Source: Aurantimonadaceae bacterium (GTDB lineage Bacteria > Pseudomonadota > Alphaproteobacteria > Rhizobiales > Rhizobiaceae). From it: a DNA stretch of 6,021 bases. The stretch's first letter is position 1; each line of letters starts with the position of its first letter. Positions 1 through 5,283 of this stretch are shown here, piece by piece. A program made the translations under genes and the position numbers. The stretch spans positions 1 to 6,021 of the forward strand of contig QIIJ01000256.1 in NCBI GenBank assembly GCA_003232595.1, written 5' to 3'. The notes under the pieces are model-generated. The model saw nothing but the letters and a program-made list of their open reading frames with translations. It was not told the DNA's origin and did not search any database.

Positions 1-123
1 GGGGGAGGTGGGAATCTGCACCTGTCGCGATTAATCGACTTAAACCGGACAGTAGTGTGACAAGCACAGGAATGACGAGGATGTTGAGTGAAAATTCGTT
101 TTCTTGTCCCGAGTTGGCGTTAT
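1..123. other. noncoding region downstream of fabI
   Basis: No convincing coding sequence is visible in this stretch after the fabI stop codon. Two short inverted repeats occur (AGGTG/CACCT at 6-10 and 19-23, and GAAAA/TTTTC at 90-94 and 99-103). Neither has a stable stem followed by a T-run in the minus-strand direction, so I cannot call an intrinsic terminator for the fab operon. The operon may end further out, or by another mechanism. Confidence 0.5.
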
Positions 124-936
124 TTACTTCATGGCCTTGTCGACTGCCTTCAACTCATCCAGCTTCGGCATCGATATGGTGGAATAACCGGAATCGACAT
201 AATGAATTTCACCGGTAACACCGGATGAAAGATTCGACAGGAGATAGAGCGCTGAATTGCCGACCTCATCTATATTGACAGTACGTCGCAAGGGTGCATT
301 GCGTTTTTGATAGTTAAACATCAGCCGCGCATCGGCAATGCCAGCGCCTGCAAGGGTGCGAACCGGGCCTGCGGAAATGGCATTGACGCGAATATTGTCA
401 GGGCCAAAATCTGTGGCAAGATATCGTACACTAGCTTCCAGCGCCGCCTTGGCCACGCCCATGACATTGTAATTTGGCATAACCCGCATGGACCCGCCAT
501 AGGTGAGGGTCAGCATGGCACCGCCCTCGTTCATCATTACGGCCGCCCGTTTGGCAATTTCGGTAAAAGAGAAACAGGAGATAACCATGGTACGGGAAAA
601 ATTCTCCCGGCTTGTATCGGCGTATTGCCCTTTTAATTCATTGCGGTCTGAAAAACCGATCGCATGGACGACAAAGTCGATTGATTCCCATTCATCTGCG
701 AGTTTTTCAAACACCGCATCGACAGTGGCAATATCTTCCACATCGCAAGGTAAAAGCAGCTCAGAGCCGACGGACTCCGCCAACGGTTTTACCCGCTTGC
801 CAAAGGCATCACCCTGATAGGTGAAGGCCAGTTTGGCACCTTCGGCTGAAAGTTTTTTAGCAATTCCCCAGGCAATGGAATGGTCATTAGCCACTCCCAT
901 GACAAGCCCGCGCTTGCCTTTCATCAAATTGCTCAT
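124..936 (-). CDS. fabI: enoyl-[acyl-carrier-protein] reductase, FabI type (NADH)
   Basis: This 270-residue protein reduces trans-2-enoyl-ACP to acyl-ACP, the last step of each type II fatty acid synthesis cycle in the cytoplasm. It is a divergent short-chain dehydrogenase. The dinucleotide-binding segment is GVANDHSIAWGIA (about residues 14-26). The catalytic pair is Tyr156 and Lys163 in YNVMGVAK, the Y-x6-K spacing typical of FabI, and the second conserved tyrosine is Tyr146 in LTYGG. HAIGF (91-95) is the segment where triclosan-resistance changes map in E. coli FabI. Length and numbering match E. coli FabI closely, and the wording is that of rhizobial FabI1. The start ATG has TAAGGA six bases upstream, and that sequence overlaps the fabB stop codon. 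It is the last gene of the fabA-fabB-fabI operon. Some rhizobia carry a second FabI, so this need not be the only enoyl reductase. The gene is intact. Confidence 0.97.
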   Translation of the reverse strand: MSNLMKGKRGLVMGVANDHSIAWGIAKKLSAEGAKLAFTYQGDAFGKRVKPLAESVGSELLLPCDVEDIATVDAVFEKLADEWESIDFVVHAIGFSDRNELKGQYADTSRENFSRTMVISCFSFTEIAKRAAVMMNEGGAMLTLTYGGSMRVMPNYNVMGVAKAALEASVRYLATDFGPDNIRVNAISAGPVRTLAGAGIADARLMFNYQKRNAPLRRTVNIDEVGNSALYLLSNLSSGVTGEIHYVDSGYSTISMPKLDELKAVDKAMK

Positions 937-948
937 GGAGTATCCTTA
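937..948 (-). promoter_or_regulatory. fabI ribosome binding site overlapping the fabB stop codon
   Basis: On the minus strand the sequence runs TAAGGA-TACTCC-ATG. The TAA is the fabB stop (948-946), and TAAGGA is a good Shine-Dalgarno match six bases before the fabI ATG. Only nine bases lie between the two genes. Ribosomes ending fabB would sit on the fabI binding site, so translational coupling is a reasonable inference. Confidence 0.75.
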
Positions 949-2166
949 ACTACCATACCGCTGGAAAACCAGCGAGGCGTTGGTGCCGCCAAAACCGAAA
1001 CCGTTGGACATTACACAATTGAGTTCCGCATTATCGACGCGCTCGCGAACAATCGGCATATCGGCAAATTCGGGATCGATTTCCGTAATATGCGCCGATT
1101 TGCAAATGAAGTTGTTGTTCATCATCAACAAAGAATAAACTGCCTCATGGCCCCCGGTTGCCCCTTGCGAATGGCCGGTAAGGGATTTTGTCGCCGAAAT
1201 AGGTGGGATATTGTTACCAAATACCTTTCGAATAGCCTCAATCTCCTTGAGATCTCCGATTGGTGTGGCTGTCGCATGGGGATTGATATAGTCAACCGGA
1301 AGTGTAGCGGTTTCAAGCGCCATCCGCATGCAGCGCATTGCCCCTTCGCCTGAGGGTGCAACCATATTGTCGCCATCGGATGTATTGCCGTAGCCGGTTA
1401 TTTCTCCGTAAATCGTCGCGCCGCGTGCCTTGGCATGTTCGAGTTCTTCCAGGACCAGCACACCCGCGCCACCGGCAATAACAAAACCATCGCGGCTCAC
1501 ATCAAAGGCGCGCGAGGCTGTAGCCGGTGTGTCATTATATCTGGATGACATTGCCCCCATGGCATCAAAAAGAGCCGCCATGGTCCAGTCCAGATCTTCA
1601 GAGCCACCACAGAAAATCACGTCCTGTTTGCCGATCTGAATGGTCTCATAGGCATTGCCGATACAATGATTTGAGGTGGCACAGGCGGACGAGATCGAAT
1701 AGTTGACGCCCTTGATATGGAACTGGGTTGCAAGCACCGCTGAAGCCGTAGAACTCATCGCTTTTGGCACAGCCGTCGGCCCGATACGCTTTGGGGAGCC
1801 GGTATCTATGGTTTTTTGGGCCGCTTCGACGATTGTTTTGGTGGAAGGTCCGCCGGAACCCATGATTATGCCGGTGCGCGGATTGACCACATCACTTTCT
1901 TCAAGTCCTGAATCCTCAATCGCCTGCTGCATGGCAATATAGTTCCACGCGGTTCCCTTGCTCATGAATCTGGCAGTGCGGCGGTCGAGAACCTCGAACG
2001 GATCTAGTTTTGGAGCGCCGTAAACCTGACTGCGAAAACCATGTTCAATAAAATCCGGCGCTGTCACAATGCCTGACTTCGCATCTTTCAAAGATTGAAG
2101 AACCTCTTTAACATCATTTCCAATCGGGGAAACGATGCCCATGCCTGATACAACTACCCGCTTCAT
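946..2166 (-). CDS. fabB: beta-ketoacyl-ACP synthase I (FabB)
   Basis: This 406-residue condensing enzyme joins malonyl-ACP to acyl-ACP with loss of CO2. FabB-type enzymes are needed to elongate the unsaturated intermediates made by FabA. The thiolase-fold features are present: nucleophile Cys162 in SSACATSNHCIG, first active-site His297 in NPHATATPIGD, Lys327 and second His332 in TKSLTGHSQGATG, and the C-terminal NGFGFGGTNASLVF. Length equals that of E. coli FabB (406). Cys-His-His is intact, but the loop around His297 is unusual: FabB normally reads N-x-HGTSTP, while here it is NPHATATP. AAGGGA lies seven bases before the ATG. An in-frame TAA directly precedes the ATG, which fixes the start. 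It sits between fabA (135-bp gap) and fabI (9-bp gap). FabF is the main alternative, but the body of the sequence and the pairing with fabA favour FabB. Confidence 0.95.
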   Translation of the reverse strand: MKRVVVSGMGIVSPIGNDVKEVLQSLKDAKSGIVTAPDFIEHGFRSQVYGAPKLDPFEVLDRRTARFMSKGTAWNYIAMQQAIEDSGLEESDVVNPRTGIIMGSGGPSTKTIVEAAQKTIDTGSPKRIGPTAVPKAMSSTASAVLATQFHIKGVNYSISSACATSNHCIGNAYETIQIGKQDVIFCGGSEDLDWTMAALFDAMGAMSSRYNDTPATASRAFDVSRDGFVIAGGAGVLVLEELEHAKARGATIYGEITGYGNTSDGDNMVAPSGEGAMRCMRMALETATLPVDYINPHATATPIGDLKEIEAIRKVFGNNIPPISATKSLTGHSQGATGGHEAVYSLLMMNNNFICKSAHITEIDPEFADMPIVRERVDNAELNCVMSNGFGFGGTNASLVFQRYGS

Positions 2167-2301
2167 TTAGACATCCCTTGCAGAAACTCCTGTGTCCAGA
2201 TTATTGATATAGACAGTGCGGACAGCATATGCCAGCCATCCCGGGTTACTCAATTTCAAATACTGATCAAAATGTTGCAGGCCGGTTTGTTTGGATTATC
2301 A
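2167..2301 (-). other. fabA-fabB intergenic spacer
   Basis: This 135-bp gap inside the operon carries no recognisable gene. It contains the fabB Shine-Dalgarno (AAGGGA, 2179-2174) and a perfect 8-bp palindrome GCATATGC (2225-2232). I find only weak -35/-10 matches on the minus strand, so an internal fabB promoter is possible but not supported. The gap is much longer than the 9 bases between fabB and fabI. Confidence 0.5.
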
Positions 2302-2805
2302 TCACTTAAACAGCCCGACCCGCAGGTTTTTGGCGGTAAACACAATTTCGCCATCAGCCTTGACCCAACCATCGGCTGTGCCCAGAACCAGACGACCACG
2401 CATCACCCGTTTAAAATCTATGCCAAATTCAACCAGCTTTGTTTCAGGTGTCACCATGCCCTTGAATTTAACTTCTCCGGTGGCGATTGCACGGCCCTTG
2501 CCGGGTTCGCCAAGCCACCCAAGATAAAACCCTGTTGCCTGCCAAAGCGCATCAAGCCCGAGACATCCCGGCATTACCGGGTCACCCTGAAAATGACAGG
2601 GGAAAAACCAAAGATCATCGGTTATATCAAACTCTGCCCGGATATGGCCTTTGCCAAATTCACCACCACCTTCGGAAATCTCGGTTATCCGATGCAACAT
2701 CAGCATCGGCGGCAAGGGCAACTGCGCATTGCCCGGCCCGAATAATTCGCCCCGTCCGCAAGATAATATCTCATCATAGGTATAACTGGACTTCTGTTTA
2801 CCCAT
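2302..2805 (-). CDS. fabA: 3-hydroxydecanoyl-[ACP] dehydratase/isomerase (FabA)
   Basis: This 167-residue hotdog-fold enzyme dehydrates 3-hydroxydecanoyl-ACP and isomerises trans-2- to cis-3-decenoyl-ACP. That is the branch point to unsaturated fatty acids in the oxygen-independent pathway. The active-site segment FFPCHFQGDPVMPGCLGLDA carries His71 and Asp85, matching His70 and Asp84 of E. coli FabA. The presence of FabA and FabB together, rather than FabZ alone, supports the isomerase assignment. Length is close to E. coli FabA (about 171). AGGGAAG lies about six bases before the ATG at 2805-2803. It is the first gene of the fab operon and is transcribed away from irr, with a 282-bp shared upstream region. 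The gene is intact with no odd residues. Confidence 0.97.
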   Translation of the reverse strand: MGKQKSSYTYDEILSCGRGELFGPGNAQLPLPPMLMLHRITEISEGGGEFGKGHIRAEFDITDDLWFFPCHFQGDPVMPGCLGLDALWQATGFYLGWLGEPGKGRAIATGEVKFKGMVTPETKLVEFGIDFKRVMRGRLVLGTADGWVKADGEIVFTAKNLRVGLFK

Positions 2806-2839
2806 TGTCGACTTCCCTGGTTTTCAAACGCATTGTCAC

Positions 2840-2870
2840 TTTGTGCTGCTTTTTCCGCACACAAATTTTT
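2840..2870 (+). terminator. hairpin with T-run upstream of fabA (terminator-like on plus strand)
   Basis: On the plus strand TTTGTG-(C)-TGC pairs with GCA-CACAAA around the loop TTTTTCC. This gives nine base pairs with one bulged C, and TTTTT follows directly (2866-2870). It looks like a plus-strand intrinsic terminator, although no plus-strand gene ends here. It could block antisense transcription coming from the fab genes before it reaches irr. Read on the minus strand it would be a leader hairpin upstream of the fabA ribosome binding site. The structure is seen directly; the role is inference. Confidence 0.35.
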
Positions 2871-2910
2871 CTAGATTACTTCTTGATATAATGGAACCGG
2901 TAAGAATATT

Positions 2911-2920
2911 TTTTGCAAAA
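2911..2920. repeat. 10-bp perfect palindrome TTTTGCAAAA
   Basis: TTTTGCAAAA is identical to its reverse complement. It lies between fabA and irr, 26 bp from the inverted repeat at 2946-2961. It may be half of a protein-binding region, but AT-rich palindromes of this size do arise by chance. Confidence 0.3.
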
Positions 2921-2945
2921 TCGGGTTTGATGATCCTGCGATTAC

Positions 2946-2961
2946 CAAATTGCTCAATTTG
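2946..2961. promoter_or_regulatory. operator-like inverted repeat CAAATTG-CT-CAATTTG
   Basis: The two 7-bp arms are perfect inverted copies separated by two bases, the geometry of a dimeric repressor site. It lies about 20 bp upstream of the candidate irr -35 box and within the shared fabA/irr control region. It matches neither the Irr nor the RirA motif as I know them, so the binding protein is unknown. Confidence 0.35.
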
Positions 2962-2979
2962 AATTTATCACTGGTCAAC

Positions 2980-3008
2980 TTGCGAATTGTTTGCACTTGT
3001 CCTATCTA
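2980..3008 (+). promoter_or_regulatory. candidate irr promoter
   Basis: TTGCGA (2980-2985) and TATCTA (3003-3008) are separated by 17 bases, giving partial matches to sigma-70 -35 and -10 boxes at ideal spacing. The -10 match is weak. The predicted transcript would start near 3015 and give irr a leader of about 70 bases. TATAAT at 2887-2892 is an alternative -10 with a much longer leader. Confidence 0.25.
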
Positions 3009-3027
3009 GGAGTAAGAGTCAATATTC

Positions 3028-3081
3028 ATGCAGGACTGTTACCTGAACGGCCCTGTTCCTGGAGCATCACGCACTGAGTAA
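3028..3081 (+). CDS. possible 17-codon leader ORF upstream of irr
   Basis: ATG at 3028 opens a reading frame of 17 codons, MQDCYLNGPVPGASRTE, ending in TAA at 3079-3081, six bases before the irr ATG. An AGGAGTAAGAG stretch (3008-3018) lies upstream; its AAGAG part is nine bases from the ATG. irr has only a weak ribosome binding site of its own, so reinitiation after this small ORF could drive irr translation. I do not recognise the peptide. An ORF this short occurs easily by chance, so confidence is low. Confidence 0.25.
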   Translation: MQDCYLNGPVPGASRTE

Positions 3082-3087
3082 AGCGCC

Positions 3088-3558
3088 ATGTCAAATCCGG
3101 TAAATCCACTACAATTTTTGTCTGAAACAGACAATCAGGCCTGTTTTGGCAGCGCCAGCTCGCAAGTCAGCGAATTACTGCGCAATGCCAAACTTCGTCC
3201 GACCAGGCAACGGGTGGCACTAGCCAATTTGCTCTATTCAAAGGGTAAGAGGCATATTTCAGCCGAGCAGCTGCACGAAGAGGCGCTGGCTGCAAATGTA
3301 CCGGTATCGCTTGCGACAATTTATAATACGCTGCACCAGTTCAAGGAAGCCGGACTTCTTCTGGCCGTGGCAATTGACTCCTCCAAGACCTATTTCGATA
3401 CCAATATCAATCACCACCACCACTTTTTTGTGGAAGAAGAAAACCGGGTTGTTGATGTGCCTTCAGATCAGGTCAGTTTTGGACAGTTGCCGGAACCGCC
3501 GGAAGGCATGGAAATTTCACGAATTGATGTGGTTGTGCGCCTGCGCAAGAAAAGCTGA
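3088..3558 (+). CDS. irr: iron response regulator Irr (Fur family)
   Basis: This is a 156-residue DNA-binding regulator. In rhizobia and Brucella, Irr represses heme synthesis and iron-using genes and activates some iron uptake when iron is low, and it responds to heme rather than free iron. The winged-helix DNA-binding part runs about residues 28-95 with LRPTRQR (36-42) and VSLATIYNTLHQF (73-85), typical of Irr. The metal/heme-site histidines form a run HHHH (109-112) followed by FF. The Fur CxxC zinc cysteines are absent, as expected for Irr, and the end RIDVVVRLRKK is characteristic. The only cysteine, Cys19, is followed by Phe, so the Cys-Pro heme motif of Bradyrhizobium Irr is missing. 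An in-frame TAA at 3079 and the lack of another ATG before codon 141 fix the start, although the Shine-Dalgarno is weak. It is divergent from fabA and convergent with the SH3 protein. Confidence 0.95.
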   Translation: MSNPVNPLQFLSETDNQACFGSASSQVSELLRNAKLRPTRQRVALANLLYSKGKRHISAEQLHEEALAANVPVSLATIYNTLHQFKEAGLLLAVAIDSSKTYFDTNINHHHHFFVEEENRVVDVPSDQVSFGQLPEPPEGMEISRIDVVVRLRKKS

Positions 3559-3588
3559 TTGTTGCCACTGGTCAGCCCTTGAATTTTT
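3554..3588. terminator. candidate bidirectional terminator between irr and SH3 gene
   Basis: GCTGA (3554-3558) and TCAGC (3572-3576) form a 5-bp stem with possible G-U extensions, and the stop codons of both convergent genes lie inside it. On the minus strand TTTTCTT follows the stem at once. On the plus strand TTTTT follows eight bases later (3584-3588). The stem is short, so termination may be weak. The site fits best as the end of the minus-strand SH3 gene. Confidence 0.4.
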
Positions 3589-4105
3589 CGTCCGGATAAG
3601 CACCCCACAGGCGGAGCTGCTCAATATTTACGATTGAATTGCCGATCTTGATTTCACACCATTTTCCGCCACATCTGACAATCTCGACTACAACTCCCGG
3701 CTGAAATCTTGCAACCGCGTTGGAGGATATCGACTGTCTGGCATAGGCTTTTGTATAATTCTCTTCATCATCCGCCGCCGCGTTACCATCCTTTGACAAG
3801 ACAATGGCAGTCCGCTTGCCGGACAGCAGTGAATGAAACACCCAGCCGACAGTGCCTTCTGAATCGCGAATTTGACGCCAGCGATCGAATTCCTGGATAA
3901 TTTCGACAGGCAGACCGCGCCTGACATAGAGCCACTGGATTGCATATTCACGACCCGGGCCGACCCGCATTTTAACCTTGTTGGATTTCAGGCTGATAAA
4001 ACGGGGGAGCGGAAGTCCGGTCACCTTCCCCAGAGACTGGGCAAATCCAAACTGCGCTCCGGCCAATAACACGGCAACGGCAATGATAACTGAGAATTTC
4101 TTCAT
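3572..4105 (-). CDS. exported protein with two bacterial SH3-like domains
   Basis: This 177-residue protein has an N-terminal signal peptide: Met-Lys-Lys, a hydrophobic stretch to about residue 21, and a likely cut after Ala22 in GFA/QS. It should therefore be periplasmic. The first SH3-like domain spans about 38-100 with MRVGPG (46-51), RWRQIRDSEG and GWVFHSLLSGKR. The second, shorter one spans about 118-168 and holds CGGKWC, whose Cys145 and Cys150 could form a disulfide. Bacterial SH3 domains of this kind often bind cell-wall peptides, but no catalytic domain is present and the exact role is unknown. In-frame ATG at 4105 begins a normal signal peptide; the ribosome binding site (AGAGA) is modest. 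It converges on irr (13 bases between stops) and is divergent from the dehydrogenase. Homologues beside irr are, as I recall, common in Rhizobiales. Confidence 0.85.
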   Translation of the reverse strand: MKKFSVIIAVAVLLAGAQFGFAQSLGKVTGLPLPRFISLKSNKVKMRVGPGREYAIQWLYVRRGLPVEIIQEFDRWRQIRDSEGTVGWVFHSLLSGKRTAIVLSKDGNAAADDEENYTKAYARQSISSNAVARFQPGVVVEIVRCGGKWCEIKIGNSIVNIEQLRLWGAYPDEKFKG

Positions 4106-4125
4106 TAATCGATCTCTGACGTGGA

Positions 4126-4157
4126 CGGCGGGGCTGAATTATTGTCAGTCCCTGCCG
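4126..4157. promoter_or_regulatory. strong imperfect hairpin between SH3 gene and dehydrogenase
   Basis: CGGCGGGGCTGA (4126-4137) pairs with TCAG-(T)-CCCTGCCG (4145-4157) around the loop ATTATTG. This makes about twelve pairs with one bulged T and one G-T wobble on the plus strand. It is the most stable structure I found by eye in the window. It sits in the 179-bp divergent gap (4106-4284), 21 bp before the SH3 start and about 127 bp before the dehydrogenase start. No T-run follows directly on either strand, so a plain intrinsic terminator is unlikely. It could be a leader structure or a protein site. No clear promoter boxes were found in the gap. Confidence 0.4.
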
Positions 4158-4284
4158 GTAAAGTTGGTTTTTCTTTGTGTTAACGCCTGAACCTGATAGA
4201 AAACCCCCCAGCACGCAACAGTTTGGAGTGTCGCCGTTTATGGTTAAAGAGCCCTCAACGGAACAGTCAAAAGGCAAATTCGGC

Positions 4285-5283
4285 ATGAACAATACGAAAC
4301 CCCTGGTGATTATTACCCGCAAACTGCCCGAAGTTGTGGAAACCAGGATGTGCGAACTGTTTGATACAAGGTTGAATCTCAATGACGCTCCTATGTCAAA
4401 CAGTGATCTTGTTGCGGCGGTTAAAGAAGCTGATGTGCTGGTGCCGACAATATCGGACAAGATTGATGCTGATCTGCTTAAGCAGGCGGGTGATCAGTTA
4501 AAGCTGATTGCAAATTTCGGCAATGGTGTCGACAATATCGACGTTGAGGTGGCGGCAACAAAAAACATCACGGTTACCAACACACCCAGCGTATTGACTG
4601 AAGATACCGCCGACATGACCATGGCGCTCATTCTTGCCGTGCCGCGCAGGCTGGTGGAGGGAGCCGAAATACTGAATGGTCCCAAGGTCTGGAATGGCTG
4701 GTCTCCGACATGGATGCTGGGCCAGAGAATTTTTGGCAAGCGACTGGGTGTTCTTGGTATGGGACGGATTGGTACTGCGGTTGCCCGTCGTGCCAAGGCC
4801 TGCGGGCTGTCGATCCACTATCACAATCGCCAGCGCATTCAACAATCGGTGGAAGATGAGTTGGAGGCCACCTATTGGGAAAGCCTTGATCAGATGCTGG
4901 CGCGCATGGACATCATTTCCGTAAACTGCCCCTCAACACCGGCGACCTATCATCTTTTATCCAAAAGGCGGATTAAACTGATGCGTCCGGGGGCTTATCT
5001 GGTCAATACAGCGCGCGGCGATATCATCGATGAGGATGCGCTGATTGTAGCACTTGAATCGGGCTCTCTTGCCGGAGCGGCGCTTGATGTTTTCCAGCAC
5101 CAGCCTGCGGCCAATCCAAAACTTCTGAAACTTGCAGAAGAAGACCGCATTGTGCTGCTGCCCCATATGGGTTCTGCCACTATTGAGGGACGAATTGAGA
5201 TGGGCGAAAAAGTGATCATCAACATCAAGATGTCCATGGACGGTCACCGACCACCTGACCGGGTATTGCCTAATCTTGGCTGA
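4285..5283 (+). CDS. D-2-hydroxyacid dehydrogenase, glyoxylate/hydroxypyruvate reductase type
   Basis: This 332-residue cytoplasmic oxidoreductase probably interconverts 2-oxo acids such as glyoxylate or hydroxypyruvate and their D-2-hydroxy acids. The N-terminal substrate part (about 1-100) holds NFGNGVDNID (78-87). The nucleotide domain has GMGRIG (158-163), followed by HYHNRQR (178-184). The lack of an acidic residue there and the arginines suggest NADP(H). Catalytic Arg244 lies in NTARG and His294 in LLPHMGSAT. The residue expected to be the catalytic Glu is Gln273, in DVFQHQP, where relatives read FEHEP. The ATG at 4285 was chosen because family homology starts there, with AAGG ten bases upstream. 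In-frame ATGs at 4240 (GGAG eleven bases upstream) and 4177 would add low-complexity residues. The end overlaps the adenylyltransferase gene by 14 bp, tail to tail. Confidence 0.9.
   Translation: MNNTKPLVIITRKLPEVVETRMCELFDTRLNLNDAPMSNSDLVAAVKEADVLVPTISDKIDADLLKQAGDQLKLIANFGNGVDNIDVEVAATKNITVTNTPSVLTEDTADMTMALILAVPRRLVEGAEILNGPKVWNGWSPTWMLGQRIFGKRLGVLGMGRIGTAVARRAKACGLSIHYHNRQRIQQSVEDELEATYWESLDQMLARMDIISVNCPSTPATYHLLSKRRIKLMRPGAYLVNTARGDIIDEDALIVALESGSLAGAALDVFQHQPAANPKLLKLAEEDRIVLLPHMGSATIEGRIEMGEKVIINIKMSMDGHRPPDRVLPNLG

Larger units (their letters stand above)
2806..3087. promoter_or_regulatory. fabA-irr divergent intergenic region
   Basis: This AT-rich 282-bp region must hold the 5' control DNA of fabA (leftward) and irr (rightward). 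It contains a hairpin (2840-2870), an isolated perfect TATAAT on the plus strand (2887-2892) without a good -35 partner, a 10-bp palindrome TTTTGCAAAA (2911-2920), a 7-bp-arm inverted repeat (2946-2961), a weak promoter pair (2980-3008) and a small ORF (3028-3081). I looked for an Irr box (ICE, TTTAGAA-type inverted repeat) and a RirA box (TGA-N9-TCA) and found no convincing match. No fabA promoter could be named with confidence. Confidence 0.6.

Noticed and set aside
6..23. AGGTG/CACCT stem downstream of fabI as operon terminator
   Set aside because: The stem is only five pairs and on the minus strand is followed by C residues, not T.
90..103. GAAAA-TTCG-TTTTC hairpin downstream of fabI
   Set aside because: The stem is short and almost all A-T, and no T-run follows in the fabI direction.
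880..1353. 157-codon plus-strand ORF across fabI and fabB
   Set aside because: It is antisense to strongly conserved fabB sequence and has no recognisable protein features.
2170..2176. Four-codon ORF ATG-TCT-AAA-TGA overlapping the fabB start
   Set aside because: Its ATG lies directly against the Shine-Dalgarno, too close for initiation, and it is explained as the fabB ribosome binding site region.
2862..2890. TTCTAGA-containing stretch as an Irr box (ICE)
   Set aside because: It lacks the second half of the inverted repeat; the resemblance is to one partial half-site only.
4177..4284. N-terminal 36-residue extension of the dehydrogenase
   Set aside because: The extra residues do not resemble the family, whose homology begins at the ATG at 4285; the stretch is better read as leader DNA.
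5122..5140. Perfect inverted repeat CTTCTG/CAGAAG with a 7-base loop
   Set aside because: It lies inside the dehydrogenase coding sequence, has no T-run, and is explained by the codons of a conserved protein segment.
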